From assembly GCA_009760855.2 (NCBI GenBank), contig WPIO01000034.1, positions 1,505,001-1,565,000 on the forward strand: 60,000 nt of DNA. The letters are read 5' to 3'. This stretch comes from Cristatella mucedo. Taxonomy: Eukaryota > Bryozoa > Phylactolaemata > Cristatellidae. Below, in pieces: positions 22,654-34,060 of this stretch. Position 1 is the stretch's first letter, and the number at the start of each line of letters is the position of its first letter. The position numbers were made by a program, and so were the translations under genes. The notes under the pieces were generated by a model. The model was given only the letters and a program-made list of their open reading frames with translations, had not been told where the DNA came from and ran no database searches.

Positions 22654-23740
22654 AATCAGATGCTTAAGCAAGAATGACCGAAAGACTCGCCTCGGCGTGC
22701 CTGTTAAATAGGTGCTCTACAACAGCTTCTATCTTGAGCCATACACATTTTAATAAGAAACAGCGATCAGTAGCTAAACACTTGAATAATGAGCATGCTA
22801 GAAATCAGATGCATTCGCAGCGATTACAGCTGCGGCACTTCTGTTGTGCTGTCAGCTCAAGCAGAGACGGAGGGAATGATGCTTTAGTCTGTACTGAGTC
22901 GGAAGATTGGGGGGATGAAGCCGGTGAGTTAAGACTAAGAGGCAGGCAGGAGCTCCAGACAAAATCGCGAAGTGCGTCCGATGGGTCAAAAGTCTGCGAC
23001 ATAAGGATAACGTTGGATTTAGAAAAAGCGGTGAAAAGTAACCATTCTATCGCATTGCTCTAACCGTAGCATCGAAAACTAGAAACTGCTGCTTCCGCCA
23101 GAGGCTTTCCGGAAACATCCAACGACAAGTACACCACTAGCCGGTCTCATAATGAAAGACTGGCCAGTATGCGTTAAGTTCAGGGTCCACTTCTGACAAA
23201 TTCCCAAAAACACCTCTAAAGTTAGGCACGAAATGGAGGACAATAAGTAAGGCCATGGCCTCACTTATTGCCACTCGGTGGATGAGAATATCCACGCATG
23301 CCTAATAGAGTTCGGAAGGAAATCCACGGTACTGATAATTATGCATGAGTGTGTCATAGACATAGATAGCTGGACGATAGGATCGAGAGCGACCCGATGG
23401 CAATTAAGGAAGAACTGTTATAATAACTTCTGTCAGCCTGTATAAGAGAAACTAAGATCATGTACGATTCTGATCTTGCCATGTCGACAGAGCTTTTAAT
23501 TTAGCCGTTAGCTGTTCAGGTTCCCGTTGGAAAGATACCCCCGAGGCATGTATCCACCAGAGTTCCACGAGAGCAACTAAACGTCTGATCACATGGTCAG
23601 CATCTAGCTATATGATTTATCGACCAGTCTATTGAGGATGCACTCACTCAGCACCCGTAGCAAGTAGTGAAGCCTCCGGTGTCTGGTGGGGTTCCTTGAG
23701 CTCGCTAATAAGCGTACGTTGAGAGAAACCGAGATTGGTT

Positions 23741-23910
23741 CACATCGGCACACTAGGTAAGGCAGTTGCTTTCATGACCTCGGTCCAGAGGTCATGGGTT
23801 CGATTCCTGTGGTGGGCGATCCTTTACCGCCACTGCAAGCGATGGTGATAGCCGTAAAGGCTCTTCTGTCGCTATACAAAAAGAGGCTGTTCAAGCAGCT
23901 AAAATTTTTT
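23741..23910 (+). mobile_element. tRNA-derived SINE within the modular array
   Basis: Same family: GGCACACTAGGTAAGGCAGT, GGTCATGGGTTCGATTCC, GGCTCTTCTGTCGCTATACA and a T-rich end. The A box and B box are intact; the first ~10 bp of the head are missing. Confidence 0.85.
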
Positions 23911-24694
23911 GCACCAACCATTTGGGCGCTATGTCTCAGTGAGACTCTACTAGAGTGGTTGCTGCTGCATTCACTAGTGGACAGCTGATGGCTGATGATA
24001 CCTTTAGGCTCATTGATGCTGTCAAAGCCAAGTAAATTATTAAGAAGCCTTCACCGAAAAGCATATAGGAATTAGTTTCACTATTTACAACTGACATGTA
24101 GTTCTCAGACATCAATACAGTTACACAAATGCTGGGTGACAGTCAGTGTGACACTGGTCTCTCGACGACTGAGTGGCGGACAATATCTACAAAGTCATTA
24201 ATTGGTTGAAAGTCGGAAAGAAATCACAGGCACTAGGAATCAGGCATGAGTATGTCATAGGCGCTGCACGATCGGGTCCTCCTTGACCATGTGGCAGTTT
24301 AGGTAGAACTATTGTAATCATTCTTGTATACCTTGATGAGATATACTAATTTATGCATGATTTTCATCTTTTCAGATTGACAAAGCTTTTGACATTGCCG
24401 TTGACAAATGTTCAGCCCTTGAATCTAACATTAGGTTGACTGTTTTATTGGAAAGCAACCACCAATGCATTTACCCGCAGCAGTTCGACGAGAGCTACCG
24501 AACGTCCTAGCACGTAGTCAGTATCAAGCAATGTGATTTATTGGCCATATTAAGACAAAGGGATGTTGCATGTGCCTGATTACCACCCTCAGCTAAGAGT
24601 TAAGCGATCGACGAATGCTGCGATTCGTCGAGTACTGGTATAGGTAGGCGTTGAGAGACCCACAGGGTGAGTGCTTTTTGACGCTCACATTGGG

Positions 24695-24790
24695 TGGTGT
24701 GTCTCCGTGAGACTCCACTAGAGCTGCCTGGCGCCGGAGCCACTGTTATACGACAGGTCACCCCAGGGGCGCACGGCAGCTGCTCAAGCC
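24695..24790 (+). repeat. Module D representative
   Basis: GTGTCTCCGTGAGACTCCAC, GCCGGAGCCACTGTTATACG and CACCCCAGGGGCGCACGGCA recur at 23920, 26690, 27455 and 28370, more weakly at 21780, and outside the array at 35460. It contains short dyads (GTCTC-CGT-GAGAC and CTCCGGAG-like). Confidence 0.7.
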
Positions 24791-25017
24791 AAGCTGACGT
24801 CTAGCCTACAGGCATCGCTGGAATTAAGCACAAGCTAGATGATAACCAGTAAGGCCATGGCCTCTGGGGTCTCGACTGAGTGGTAATCGATAACCCAGAC
24901 ATTCAATTTGTGAATAAAAAAGGAAATGACTGGCATCGAGTGTCAGGTGTGCCTGTCAAATAGGTGTGGTGTGAAAGGAGCCGAAAACATTTTAAGTACA
25001 CCGGATCATTTGCTAAA

Positions 25018-26030
25018 CACTCAAATACTGAACATGCTAGAAAACAGCTGCTATAGCAACAATGACAGCTACGGCAGTCGTGTTGTGCTGTCGAGACGAG
25101 CAGAGACGGCGGGAATGATGCTATAGTCTCTACTAAGTCGGGGAGTCGGGGAGGATGAGGCGAAACAGTTAGGACCAAGAGGCATACAGTGGTCCCGGAC
25201 TCAATCGCAAAGTGCTTCTGATGAGTCGTAACCCTGCAAACTAAGGGTAACATTGGATTTACGAAAACGTAGCACCTTGAGTGAAAAATAAGCATTCTCT
25301 CACACTGCTCTGACAGTAGCATCGGGCACGACATTTAATGCTGCTGAGAATAGGAAAAAATAAGTGCCTTGAGACGGTGCAGTTTCACGAAAAACTGCAC
25401 AGCCTCAATATACGATGCTGTTCGAGCACCTGCATGGTAAACGCTTTAATATGTTGTGTGTATTTATTGAAGTCCCGTGTTTCCGATGCTTATGACAGGG
25501 GCGTTGCCTCAGTCCTTGGATGGCAATGGTAATTGTCCAGACTACACAATAATTGCATGACCCCCTTCCGCTTTTCGTCAAACAGCATTAAGTGAAGAAT
25601 CACTCCAACGCGAGCTATTGTTCTTGTTTAAGTTCTTCCTAAAGAACATGTCTTAATCTTGCCGAGATATATAAGGAGGCATATTTTTCTACCACGTTTA
25701 TCGCCCTGTAATCTGCATGGACATGCACTGTCCTCTACTGGTAGCCATATCTCATGTACTGCAGGCCAAGGTCAGGCTGGGTGCGGGATGAGGCCGAAGG
25801 TCAGCTAACTACCGTGGCCGAAAGTCAGCAAAGGCAGGTTTGTCCTCCACAATGTGCCTTGCCGAAGCTAAAGAGAGCCGGGTAAGAGCGAACTAGTAAA
25901 CACTACTTTGGGGCTTGGCACACAATGAGGCATGCATTCTAGCTACAACCTACAGTTGGTACGAGCTAATCGAGGCTTTAAAAGGGGCAAGGCGTTCCAC
26001 AGCCATGTAGCAATGTCAATAAAGTCATTC
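25018..26030 (+). repeat. Array block A-F, first complete copy
   Basis: About 1 kb is collinear with 28780-29770. Shared landmarks include GGCGGGAATGATG, the GCACAGCCTCAAT stretch, AACAGCATTAAGTG, GAGATATATAAG, CACTGCAGGCCAAGGTCAGG (GTACTGCAGG here) and ACTTTGGGGCTTGGCACACA. Confidence 0.8.
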
Positions 26031-27810
26031 TTTCCAAATCTACAGCTGACTGCATCACAGCTGATTCTTCAATGCGAAACCGAAAAGCAGAAGCTGCTGC
26101 TTCCGACAATGGCTTTCAGGAAACACCAAACGACAAGTATATTTCTACCCAGCCTCGAATAAAAGACTGCCCTGTGTGCTTTAATTTCATATTCCCCATC
26201 TGACAGGTGGCTTCCAAACACCTCTACAGTTTTAGACAAATACACGCCATAGATGCCGCACTATCGGTTCGAGATCAACCGGATAACAATTTTACTAGAA
26301 CTATCATAATCATTACTTGTCAGATTAGATAAGAGAAAATAAGATCCTATATGATTCTGGTCGTGTCAGGTTGACAAACGATTTAATTTCCTATTTGGAA
26401 AACGCTTAGCCCCTGATGCTACCACTAATTTTAACCTCTCGTTTGAAAGCAACTCCCGAGGCACATGCCAGAGATCTACGAGAGCAGCCGAACGTCAGAT
26501 CACGTTATCAGCACCAAACTTTGTGTTTTATTGACCAGTCTATTGTTGAGGGACGGTGCCTGCCCGTGCTCAGCTCCTGCAGCCAGTGGTCACGCCACCT
26601 GCATCTGCTGCAGTTCCTTGAGCTCTCAATAAACGAATAAATTCAGACAAACAGAGATTTATTCACGTTGACACCAACCGTTTGCGGGCTGTGTCTCAGT
26701 GAGACTCTATTAGAGTGGTTGCTGCTGCAGCCACTGGTAGACAACATATCATCCCTTACTTAGGCTCATAGCTGCCGCCACAGCCAAATAAATCCCTAAC
26801 AATCCTTCACAGAAAAGCATATATGCATACGTTTCATTTTCTAGTACTGCCATGTAACGTCCAGACATCACTACACTTAGACAAATACTGGATGAAAGTC
26901 AATCAGACGCTGGCCTCTCGACGGCTGAGTGACTGACGAATATCCACACAGACATTAATTAGATCGAAGTCGGAAGGAAATCACAGGCAATAGGAATGGG
27001 GTATGAGTATGTCGTAGGTGCTGCACGATCGGTTCGAGCTTGTCCAGATGGCAGTTTAAGTATATCGATTGTAATCATTCTGGCCTACTTGGATGAGCTA
27101 AAAAAATGTATGCATGATTCTCTTCTTTTAAGGTTGACAAAGCATTTAATTTGGCTGTTAAGAAACGTTCAACACGTGAATCTGCCTATGGGTTTACGGT
27201 GTTATTGCAAACCAATCACCAATTCATTTACCCGAGAGAGTTCAACCACAGCGAACGAATACCTGATCACGTAGTCGGTATCAAGCTATGCTACTCATTG
27301 GCCACTTTATGTGAAAGGGAATTCGCATGTGCCTTATTGGCACCCTAAGCCAAGAGTTAAGACGTCATCGTATGCTAAGATTCGTCGAGCTCTGGCATAG
27401 GTAGGTGTTGAGAGACCTAATAATTGACTGTCTTTGAACGTTCACGTTGGTTGGAGGGCTGTGTCTCCGTGAGACTCCACTACAGTGGCCAGCTCCGGAG
27501 CCACTATTATGCGACAAGCCACCCCAGGGGCGGGCATCAGCTGCTCAAGCCAAGTGCATCACCACCCAGCCTGCATATAAACGCATGCATCCATAACTTT
27601 AGCGTTTCCCTGCTGACGTCTAGCCTACACACATGACTGTGGTTAGCGACAGTGGCTTTCCGAAACACCTATAGACAAGTACACCACTAACTGGCCTCAT
27701 ATAAAAGACTGACCGGTAGGCGTTAATTTCACGGTCGACTTCAGATGGGTGGTCATCAAAAACTTCTACAGTTTTAGGCGTAATAGATGATGAAGAATCA
27801 TCCTCACATC

Positions 27811-27850
27811 ATTGACTGAGTGACTGACTATAGCCAGTCACTCAGTCAAT
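27811..27850. repeat. Perfect 16 bp inverted repeat (hairpin)
   Basis: ATTGACTGAGTGACTG at 27811-27826 and its exact reverse complement at 27835-27850 are separated by eight bases. A further CACTCAGTC copy follows. It sits between modules B and E. Confidence 0.85.
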
Positions 27851-28779
27851 CACTCAGTCCCACTCAGTTCTTAGCAGGCATTACCTCGATGGTCTTCGGA
27901 AGGAAATCACTGGCACTATGAATATGATATGAGTTTGTCATTGGTGCCACACTATTGTGTCGAGATCGACCCGATGGTAGTTTAGGTAGAACGATTGTAA
28001 CTAGTCTTAGCCATCTGAACGAGATTTACTACTTTCTGCATGATTTCCTTTGTTTAGGTTCACGGAGTATTGGTGTTGAGAAAGATTCAACGTGTGAATA
28101 TAACGTTAGGATAACAGTGTTATTGAAAAGCAAACGCCACGGCTTTTACTCACGACAGTTCGACGGAGCAAACGAACGTCGGATCACATAGTCAATATCA
28201 AGCGATGTTATCAATTGGCCATTTTATAGGAAAGCGATGATTCCTGTGTTTGATTAGCACCCTCAGATAAGAGTTAAGACGTCGACGCACGCTAAGATTC
28301 ATCGAGCTCTGGTATAGGTAGGCGTTTACAGATCTAACGAGTGAGCTTTTATGAAAGCTCACATTGGAGTACTCTGTCTCCGTGACACCCCACTAGAATT
28401 GCCAGCGCCGGAGCCACCATTACATGACAAGTCACCCCAGGGGCGCACGGCAGCTGCTCAAGCCAAGTGCATCACCAACCAGCCTGCATATAAAAGCATG
28501 CATGCATTAGTTTCACTTTTCACTGCTGACGCCTAGCCTACAGACATGGCTGCGATTAGCCACATGCTGGATGACAACCAGTGAGGCCCTGGCCTCGCCG
28601 TGACTTAGTAGCAGTCGGTAACCCAGACATTACTATTTCGGAGCAGAAAGGAAATTAATAGCAACGGGAATCGGGCGCGCCGTGAAATAGGTGCTATACG
28701 ACAGCTTTTAGCTTGAGAGAAAACATTTTATCTTAGAACCGGGCCTCATTAGCTAAACCTTCGATTAACGAACATGCTA

Positions 28780-29770
28780 GAAATCATATGCTTTCTCAAC
28801 GACGACAACTGCGGCAGTCGCGTTGTGCTGTCATCTCGAACAGAGATGGCGGGAATGATGGTCTAGTCTGCACTGAGTAGGGGGGACGCAGGGGAAGAGG
28901 CCGGTGAGTGAAGACCAAAAGGCTGACAGAGGCTCCGGACAGAATCGTACAGTGCGTCTGATGACTCGTAACCCTGCGAAATAAGGCAAACATTAAATTT
29001 ACTAAAACGCAGCACCTTCAGCAAAAACTAAGTATTCTCTCACAATGCTCTGACCGTATCATCGGGCACAACTTTAAGTGCTTCTGAGCACAAGAAACAA
29101 TAAGCGCCTTGACTCGGTACAGGTTCACGACGAGCTGCACAGCCTCAATTTAACATGCTGTTCGGCCACGGGCAGGATCAACCCAGTAATACATTTTGTG
29201 CGCTCTTGCGTTTCATATTCATACGAAAAACGCGTCGCCCCAGACCTTGGAGGGCTATGCCAAGTGTCCAGCCTACACTATGAATGCACGACCTCCTTAC
29301 TCTTTCGCCTAAACAGCATTAAGTGCAGAATCAGAAAAAGGCGAGCTATTCTTCTTGCATAAGTCCTTCGTTAAGAACATGTCTTAACCTTGCTGAGATA
29401 TATAAGTAGGCAAAATTCTCTACCACGTTTATCACCCTGTAATCTGCATGGACATGTACTACCCTCCACAGGTAGCCAGAGAGCAAGTATCCCATGCACT
29501 GCAGGCCAAGGTCAGGCTGGAGGCTGGCTGAGGCCAAAAGATCAGCTAACTACCTTTGCCAAAAGTAAGCAAAGGCAGGTTTGTCCTCCACAACGTGCCT
29601 TGCCGAAGCTATGGATAGCCGAGTATTAGCGAACAATTAAACACTGTACTTTGGGGCTTGGCACACAACGGGACATGCATTATAGGTGCAACCAATAATT
29701 GGTACGAGCTACTCGAGGCGTTAAAAAAGGGGCAAGGCGTGGCACAGCCATGCAGCAATGTCACTTAGGC
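28780..29770 (+). repeat. Array block A-F, second complete copy
   Basis: The partner of 25018-26030 in the same orientation. Differences are dispersed substitutions and small indels, so the duplication is old relative to the LINE-B copies. Confidence 0.8.
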
Positions 29771-30351
29771 CGCTCGTTCCGAAGCTACTGCAGTGGGTCG
29801 CACAGCAGACTCTACAAATCGATACCGAAAAGAAGGAGCTGCTGCTTCCGACAGCGGCTTTCCGGAAGCACCCAACGACAAGCACAGCACTACCCGGCCT
29901 CATATAAACGACTAAGGAAACCGCGAAGCTTTTTTTGAGCGGCAGCCAGTAGTTTTACTTCAGCGTCAGTAGCCAGCATGCCAATTTCGTCTGCCTGCGG
30001 GTATTTATTAACTTTCGGTGGCTGGCTAAGCTGCTTACCTGTCGCTATCTATGCTTACCTACCATTCACAATAAAAATGTGTCTATCTATTCACTTGGGA
30101 TGGAGGTGTTTATTTGCCAGGAAGACTTTGCATTAAAAGATCACTAGCCTTCAATATTAAGCGACAGGCAATCTGAAACAATTTGCTCATGCTCATGTAT
30201 TTGTACGCCCTACAACAACAATCGAGGCTGCATCTATTTTGGCTGGCAAAATCAGGGTGGACAGCCGCATTGGGTGGGCACAAACTCCAAGGACGTTTCA
30301 ATACTCAACAAGCTACTTATGAGAACGACGACAACGGCGAGTACCTGGGAC

Positions 30352-30860
30352 GCCGGGCCACGACCATCAGCAATACCTTGAAGACGATAGGTGAGCATGT
30401 CAAGATCATTACATGTGTCACTGACATGTCACGGTAGTAACTGTTAATCACCAGAATTGAGACTCTTCTAGGCTACTACAGGATTGACATGCTTAACATG
30501 GAGGACCAACATTTCCTCATTCGCATCGCTCTCAATTAAGCGGACGACAGGAGAGTTTCCCTACTTTGGTCCATAACCGTGGATTTGGAGAAAAAGCATT
30601 GGTGGAGTTTCTTCCATCAAGGCGACCGTGAAAAGAAGTAGCAACTGCTAATTGCGAGGCTATGTGACCGAATGCAAGTTAACTGGACCCAAGATTCAGC
30701 TACTATCGATGGGCCTTGTGGTCACTCTGCTTTTTCGACTTTGGGAAAACTTCTCTGCCATCGACTGCAAAGCAACTGGGAGCGGCCTTAGCATAGGCCT
30801 GCGTCATCAACGCGCTTACCTTTTCTTTGCTTGCGGCGTTTGACATTGCCGAGCGATCAA
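30352..30860 (+). repeat. Tandem pair, copy 1
   Basis: CGACCATCAGCAATACCTTG, GATAGGTGAGCAT, ACTGACATGTCA and the AACATGGAGGAC stretch recur at 31139-31632 in the same order. No coding frame is shared. Confidence 0.75.
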
Positions 30861-31138
30861 GAAGGTATCCACCTATTCATTACACATGTCTAGATCAATT
30901 AGCCTGCTATGAGGCATGCCTATGGACTAATTGGCCTACCATTACGCTTTATCCCTAGCACATGCCAGTACTTTTGCAGCAGTCGCGGCTGCTCTCAAGC
31001 CGCTTTCCTTTACCTACTGGTATCTAGCACACCACGGTAGTTGTATGGCTAATTCTTCACCTTCCTTCCCTTGCAGAAGCAGAAGCTCCTACTCGGGAGA
31101 ACGAAGAGAGCAGCTGAAGCGCCCGGCCCCCGCACGGC

Positions 31139-31632
31139 TGCGACCATCAAGCGATACCTTGAAGGCGATAGGTGAGCATATCCAGACCTTTAGATTGTGC
31201 ACTGACATGTCAAGACTGTAACGGTTCATTATTCAATTCAAGACTCAGCTAGACCAACTCCATTCATATGTCTAACATGGAGGACTGACATTTACTCATT
31301 CACAACTTCCTCAACAAAGCGGACGTCAGGAGCGTCTTCCTACTTTGATCCAAAATTATAGATTTACGGAAAAACTTGAGGGAAGATTTTTCGGCGACCA
31401 TGAAAAGAAGCAAAAGCGGCCAATGGCCAATGGTCCAAGTGACCGAAGGTAAGTTCAACTGACAGACGATTCAGCAATTATTCTTCAACCACGCGGTCAC
31501 TCGACCTCTTCGGCTGCGGGATTATTTCTCTGAAATCGAAGGCAGAGCAGGTGGAGGCGGCATTAATATAGCCCAGCGACTCCAAAATGTTGCTGTCGCT
31601 CTCGCAGTGGCGTTTCTTGACATGGCTAACTG
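31139..31632 (+). repeat. Tandem pair, copy 2
   Basis: It is collinear with 30352-30860, about 790 bp downstream: GCGACCATCAAGCGATACCT, GATAGGTGAGCATATC, AACATGGAGGACTGACATTT. It is followed directly by the L2-A tail at 31640. Confidence 0.75.
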
Positions 31633-31636
31633 GTCA

Positions 31637-31637
31637 T

Positions 31638-31670
<33 letters not shown>

Positions 31671-32480
31671 CACTTGATAAAGTGCCTTCAGAGAACTCAA
31701 TATCTTCCTAGGCGCTTTGCATTTGCTGCAAAGGTAAACGCGATTGAATCGTGAGTAATATGATGCTCGATAAACAACATGAACAACGTGGTTAGGGGTG
31801 ACATGCACAGGGTCAGCATGCAATTGTGGTTAGTGGCAGCATGCACAGTGTCAGCACGCATAAGCACGTCAAGGACGAATCACAGGGACCCTATAAATGC
31901 TGCCCTAAGTAGGTGTGTTTTAAGCTCTTTTTAAATGTGGTCAAATCAGGGCATGTTCTGACGCAAGTCGGGAGTGATTTCCAGGCTCTGGGAGCATACA
32001 TACTAAATTCGCGGTCTCCAAAGGATTTGAGGTTTGTACGAGGTATTGGCAAACGGTTGGATTCCGAAAAGCAGGTGGTATGATGCTTGGGCTGGTGGGG
32101 GAGTAGATCTGAGAGATAGGCTGGGGCCAAAGAATGAAGTGACCTAAAAGTGAGCGAAAAAACAATGAAGTCGATCCATCTCTTAGCAGTTAGCCAGTGC
32201 AGGCCGGCGAGAAGTGGTGTAATGTGGCAACTGCGACGCTCACGACAGAGAAACCTAGCTGCAGAGTTTTGCAACGGCTGCAATCGCCTGATTGCACATG
32301 CCGGTAGGCCAGCGAAGAGTGAGTTACAGAAGTCAAGACGGGATGTCACAAATGCACGATTAACTTAGACGTTGAATCCTTATCTAAGCAAGCCCGATAT
32401 TTAGCCATGCTATGTAGCTGAAAGTAGGCGGACTTGATTTTGGAGCTCCGGTGAGAATGTCAAGGTCTCCACCACTTGCT
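31637..32480 (-). mobile_element. L2-A 3' half: reverse transcriptase C-terminus, 3' UTR and tail
   Basis: This is the longest L2-A copy here. Minus-strand coding 32349-31891 is open for 152 codons: VTSRLDFCNSLFAGLP, a QNSAARFLCRERRSCHITPL block, LHWL, SLHSLAPAYLSDLL, RAWKSLPTCVRTCPD. Upstream pieces (FQLHSMAKYRACLDKDSTSK equivalents) continue to about 32480 with frameshifts. The catalytic reverse transcriptase core is missing. The (AAT)n tail lies at 31640-31668. Confidence 0.9.
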
Positions 32481-32984
32481 GTGGAGCTCCGTTGAGCCAT
32501 TCGCCCACTAGGAAAGGCTCATGAACAAATTGGACTACCGTTAGGCTTCGTCCGAGCTGGGATGCATGCCTGAAGTGTTCGCCTGCTGTCTAAGGATGAG
32601 TTCCGCGAGTTCCATCTAGACGTTACGCCAAGAACGGTCTTTTGGGCTGTCTGACCTGTGCGTTAGCGCTCCTCTAGAATACAACACTCAGCCACCAAAA
32701 GTCACCTGCAAGGCAAAGGTATGGCATCCCGACATTGCTTAGAATGGCAAGGTTCGCCTGAGCCTGCTGAGAGAAACATCGGTTGATGAAATGGGATGTG
32801 CTCCCGCTCGTACACTTAAGAATGTCGCCAATGGATTGTGTGCATAATGTTTGACGAATCGCTTAATTTCGTCGATCCGCTTAACACAGAAGCTGCAACT
32901 CAGTACAAGACTGACAAGCAACAATTTTAATCAAAGAGGCTAGCGAGTATACAGCCAAATATGCAACGCTGAGGTGATGCTTGC
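32481..32984. other. Unassigned segment between L2-A and Gypsy remnants
   Basis: Possibly further decayed pol or untranslated sequence of either element; no motif is readable. Confidence 0.35.
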
Positions 32985-34060
32985 TGGTGCTCTCCAATCC
33001 TAGCGGTCCTGAAGCCCGACGGCACAGTGTGCCTTTGTGTCGACCTGAAGCGCTTAAATCAAGTAGTGGCTCTTGAAAGCTTCTGTCAGAAGAACCAGAG
33101 GAGACCACTACATCATAAACTCATCCCTACACCGTTGCCTAGCGTTACTGGTTAGCAAGTCGCTGCCGATCTCTTCGAGCGCAAGATACAACAGCACGTG
33201 ATAGTAAGCGAATTTTACTCCCGATATATGGAAATCACTCTATGATCAAAATCGACGACCCAAGAAGACGTGGCCGAACTTCAGACCTATTTGCTCGCTG
33301 GGGCATACCTGAGTCATTGCAGTCTGACAAAGGTTCACAATTTTCATCTCGCGAATTTGGTGATACGGCAAGACGATACGGGTTCAAGCACATTACGACC
33401 AGCCCACATTTTCCACAAGTGAGTGAAGAATTGGAAAGAGCTGTGCAGACTTCCAAATCTCTTGTGAGCCAGCATGATTTGTGCTTAGCACTAGTGATTC
33501 AGAGGTCGATGCCTTGCACGTCTACAGGTTTTAGCCCGGCACAACAGATCATGGGACGACAGATTAGGACGACGTTTGTTGTGCTCACTCGTCACGTCAA
33601 ACTAAAATGGCCGGCAAAGGAGACGGTGCAGCTCAAAGATGACCGAGAAAAAGAGCTTCAATAGCACTACCACGATGGCCATCATTCTGCTCGCCCACTT
33701 CCATCTCTTCAACCCGGCCAGCAGGTATTAGTGCGGACTGATGGTGAAAACAGCTAGAGTACACGTGCAACGTTGACAGCTCAAGCAGGTACACCTCGGT
33801 CGTTTGTCGTGAAGACCGATGATGGCAGTATACTGCGGCGGAACACAAGGCATCTTCGACCGAGTGACACCGATCTACGGGTCACCAGCAGTAAATCTCG
33901 TGGCACTTCCTACATCTACCGAACCCTGCACCTGCAGTTCAAGACCGGAGTATTGCCAAGTATTTCGGAATGTTTCGGAGTACTGCCGATGAGATGCACA
34001 CCTCTCGAGATTAAACGACAACAAGGTCTGGCAGGCTGTTAAAGCCAGTCCGAAGGCGAA
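32985..34060 (+). pseudogene. Internally deleted Gypsy-type (Ty3) LTR retrotransposon pol remnant
   Basis: At 33006 a reverse transcriptase start is readable (VLKPDGTVCLCVDLKRLNQV). It runs directly into sequence that normally precedes the integrase core (PTPLPSV...VAADLFERK), so most of the reverse transcriptase and RNase H is deleted. The integrase core follows with frameshifts: YSRYMEI, then 33242-33664 with FARWGIPESLQSDKGSQFSS (second acidic residue), SPHFPQV, ELERAVQT (third acidic residue) and TGFSPAQQIMGRQIRTT. A C-terminal RSFVVKTDDGSILRRNTRHL lies near 33790-33870 after a stop at 33662. No gag, protease or LTR was recognised. Confidence 0.85.

Larger units (their letters stand above)
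21780..29910 (+). repeat. Modular array of diverged tandem repeats with higher-order organisation
   Basis: Six modules (A, B, C, D, E, F) recur in one orientation. A is at about 22795, 25030, 28790; F at 25740, 29450; B at 23090, 26095, 27650, 29845; E at 23380, 24270, 26265, 27020, 27955; C at 23486, 24379, 26373, 27136, 28060; D at 21780, 23920, 24695, 26690, 27455, 28370. The order is D / A-B-E-C-D-E-C-D / A-F-B-E-C-D-E-C-D-B-E-C-D / A-F-B. The A-F block at 25018-26030 recurs at 28780-29770, about 3.76 kb away. An L2-A tail, a second short tail and a SINE have inserted. The function is unknown. Confidence 0.75.
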
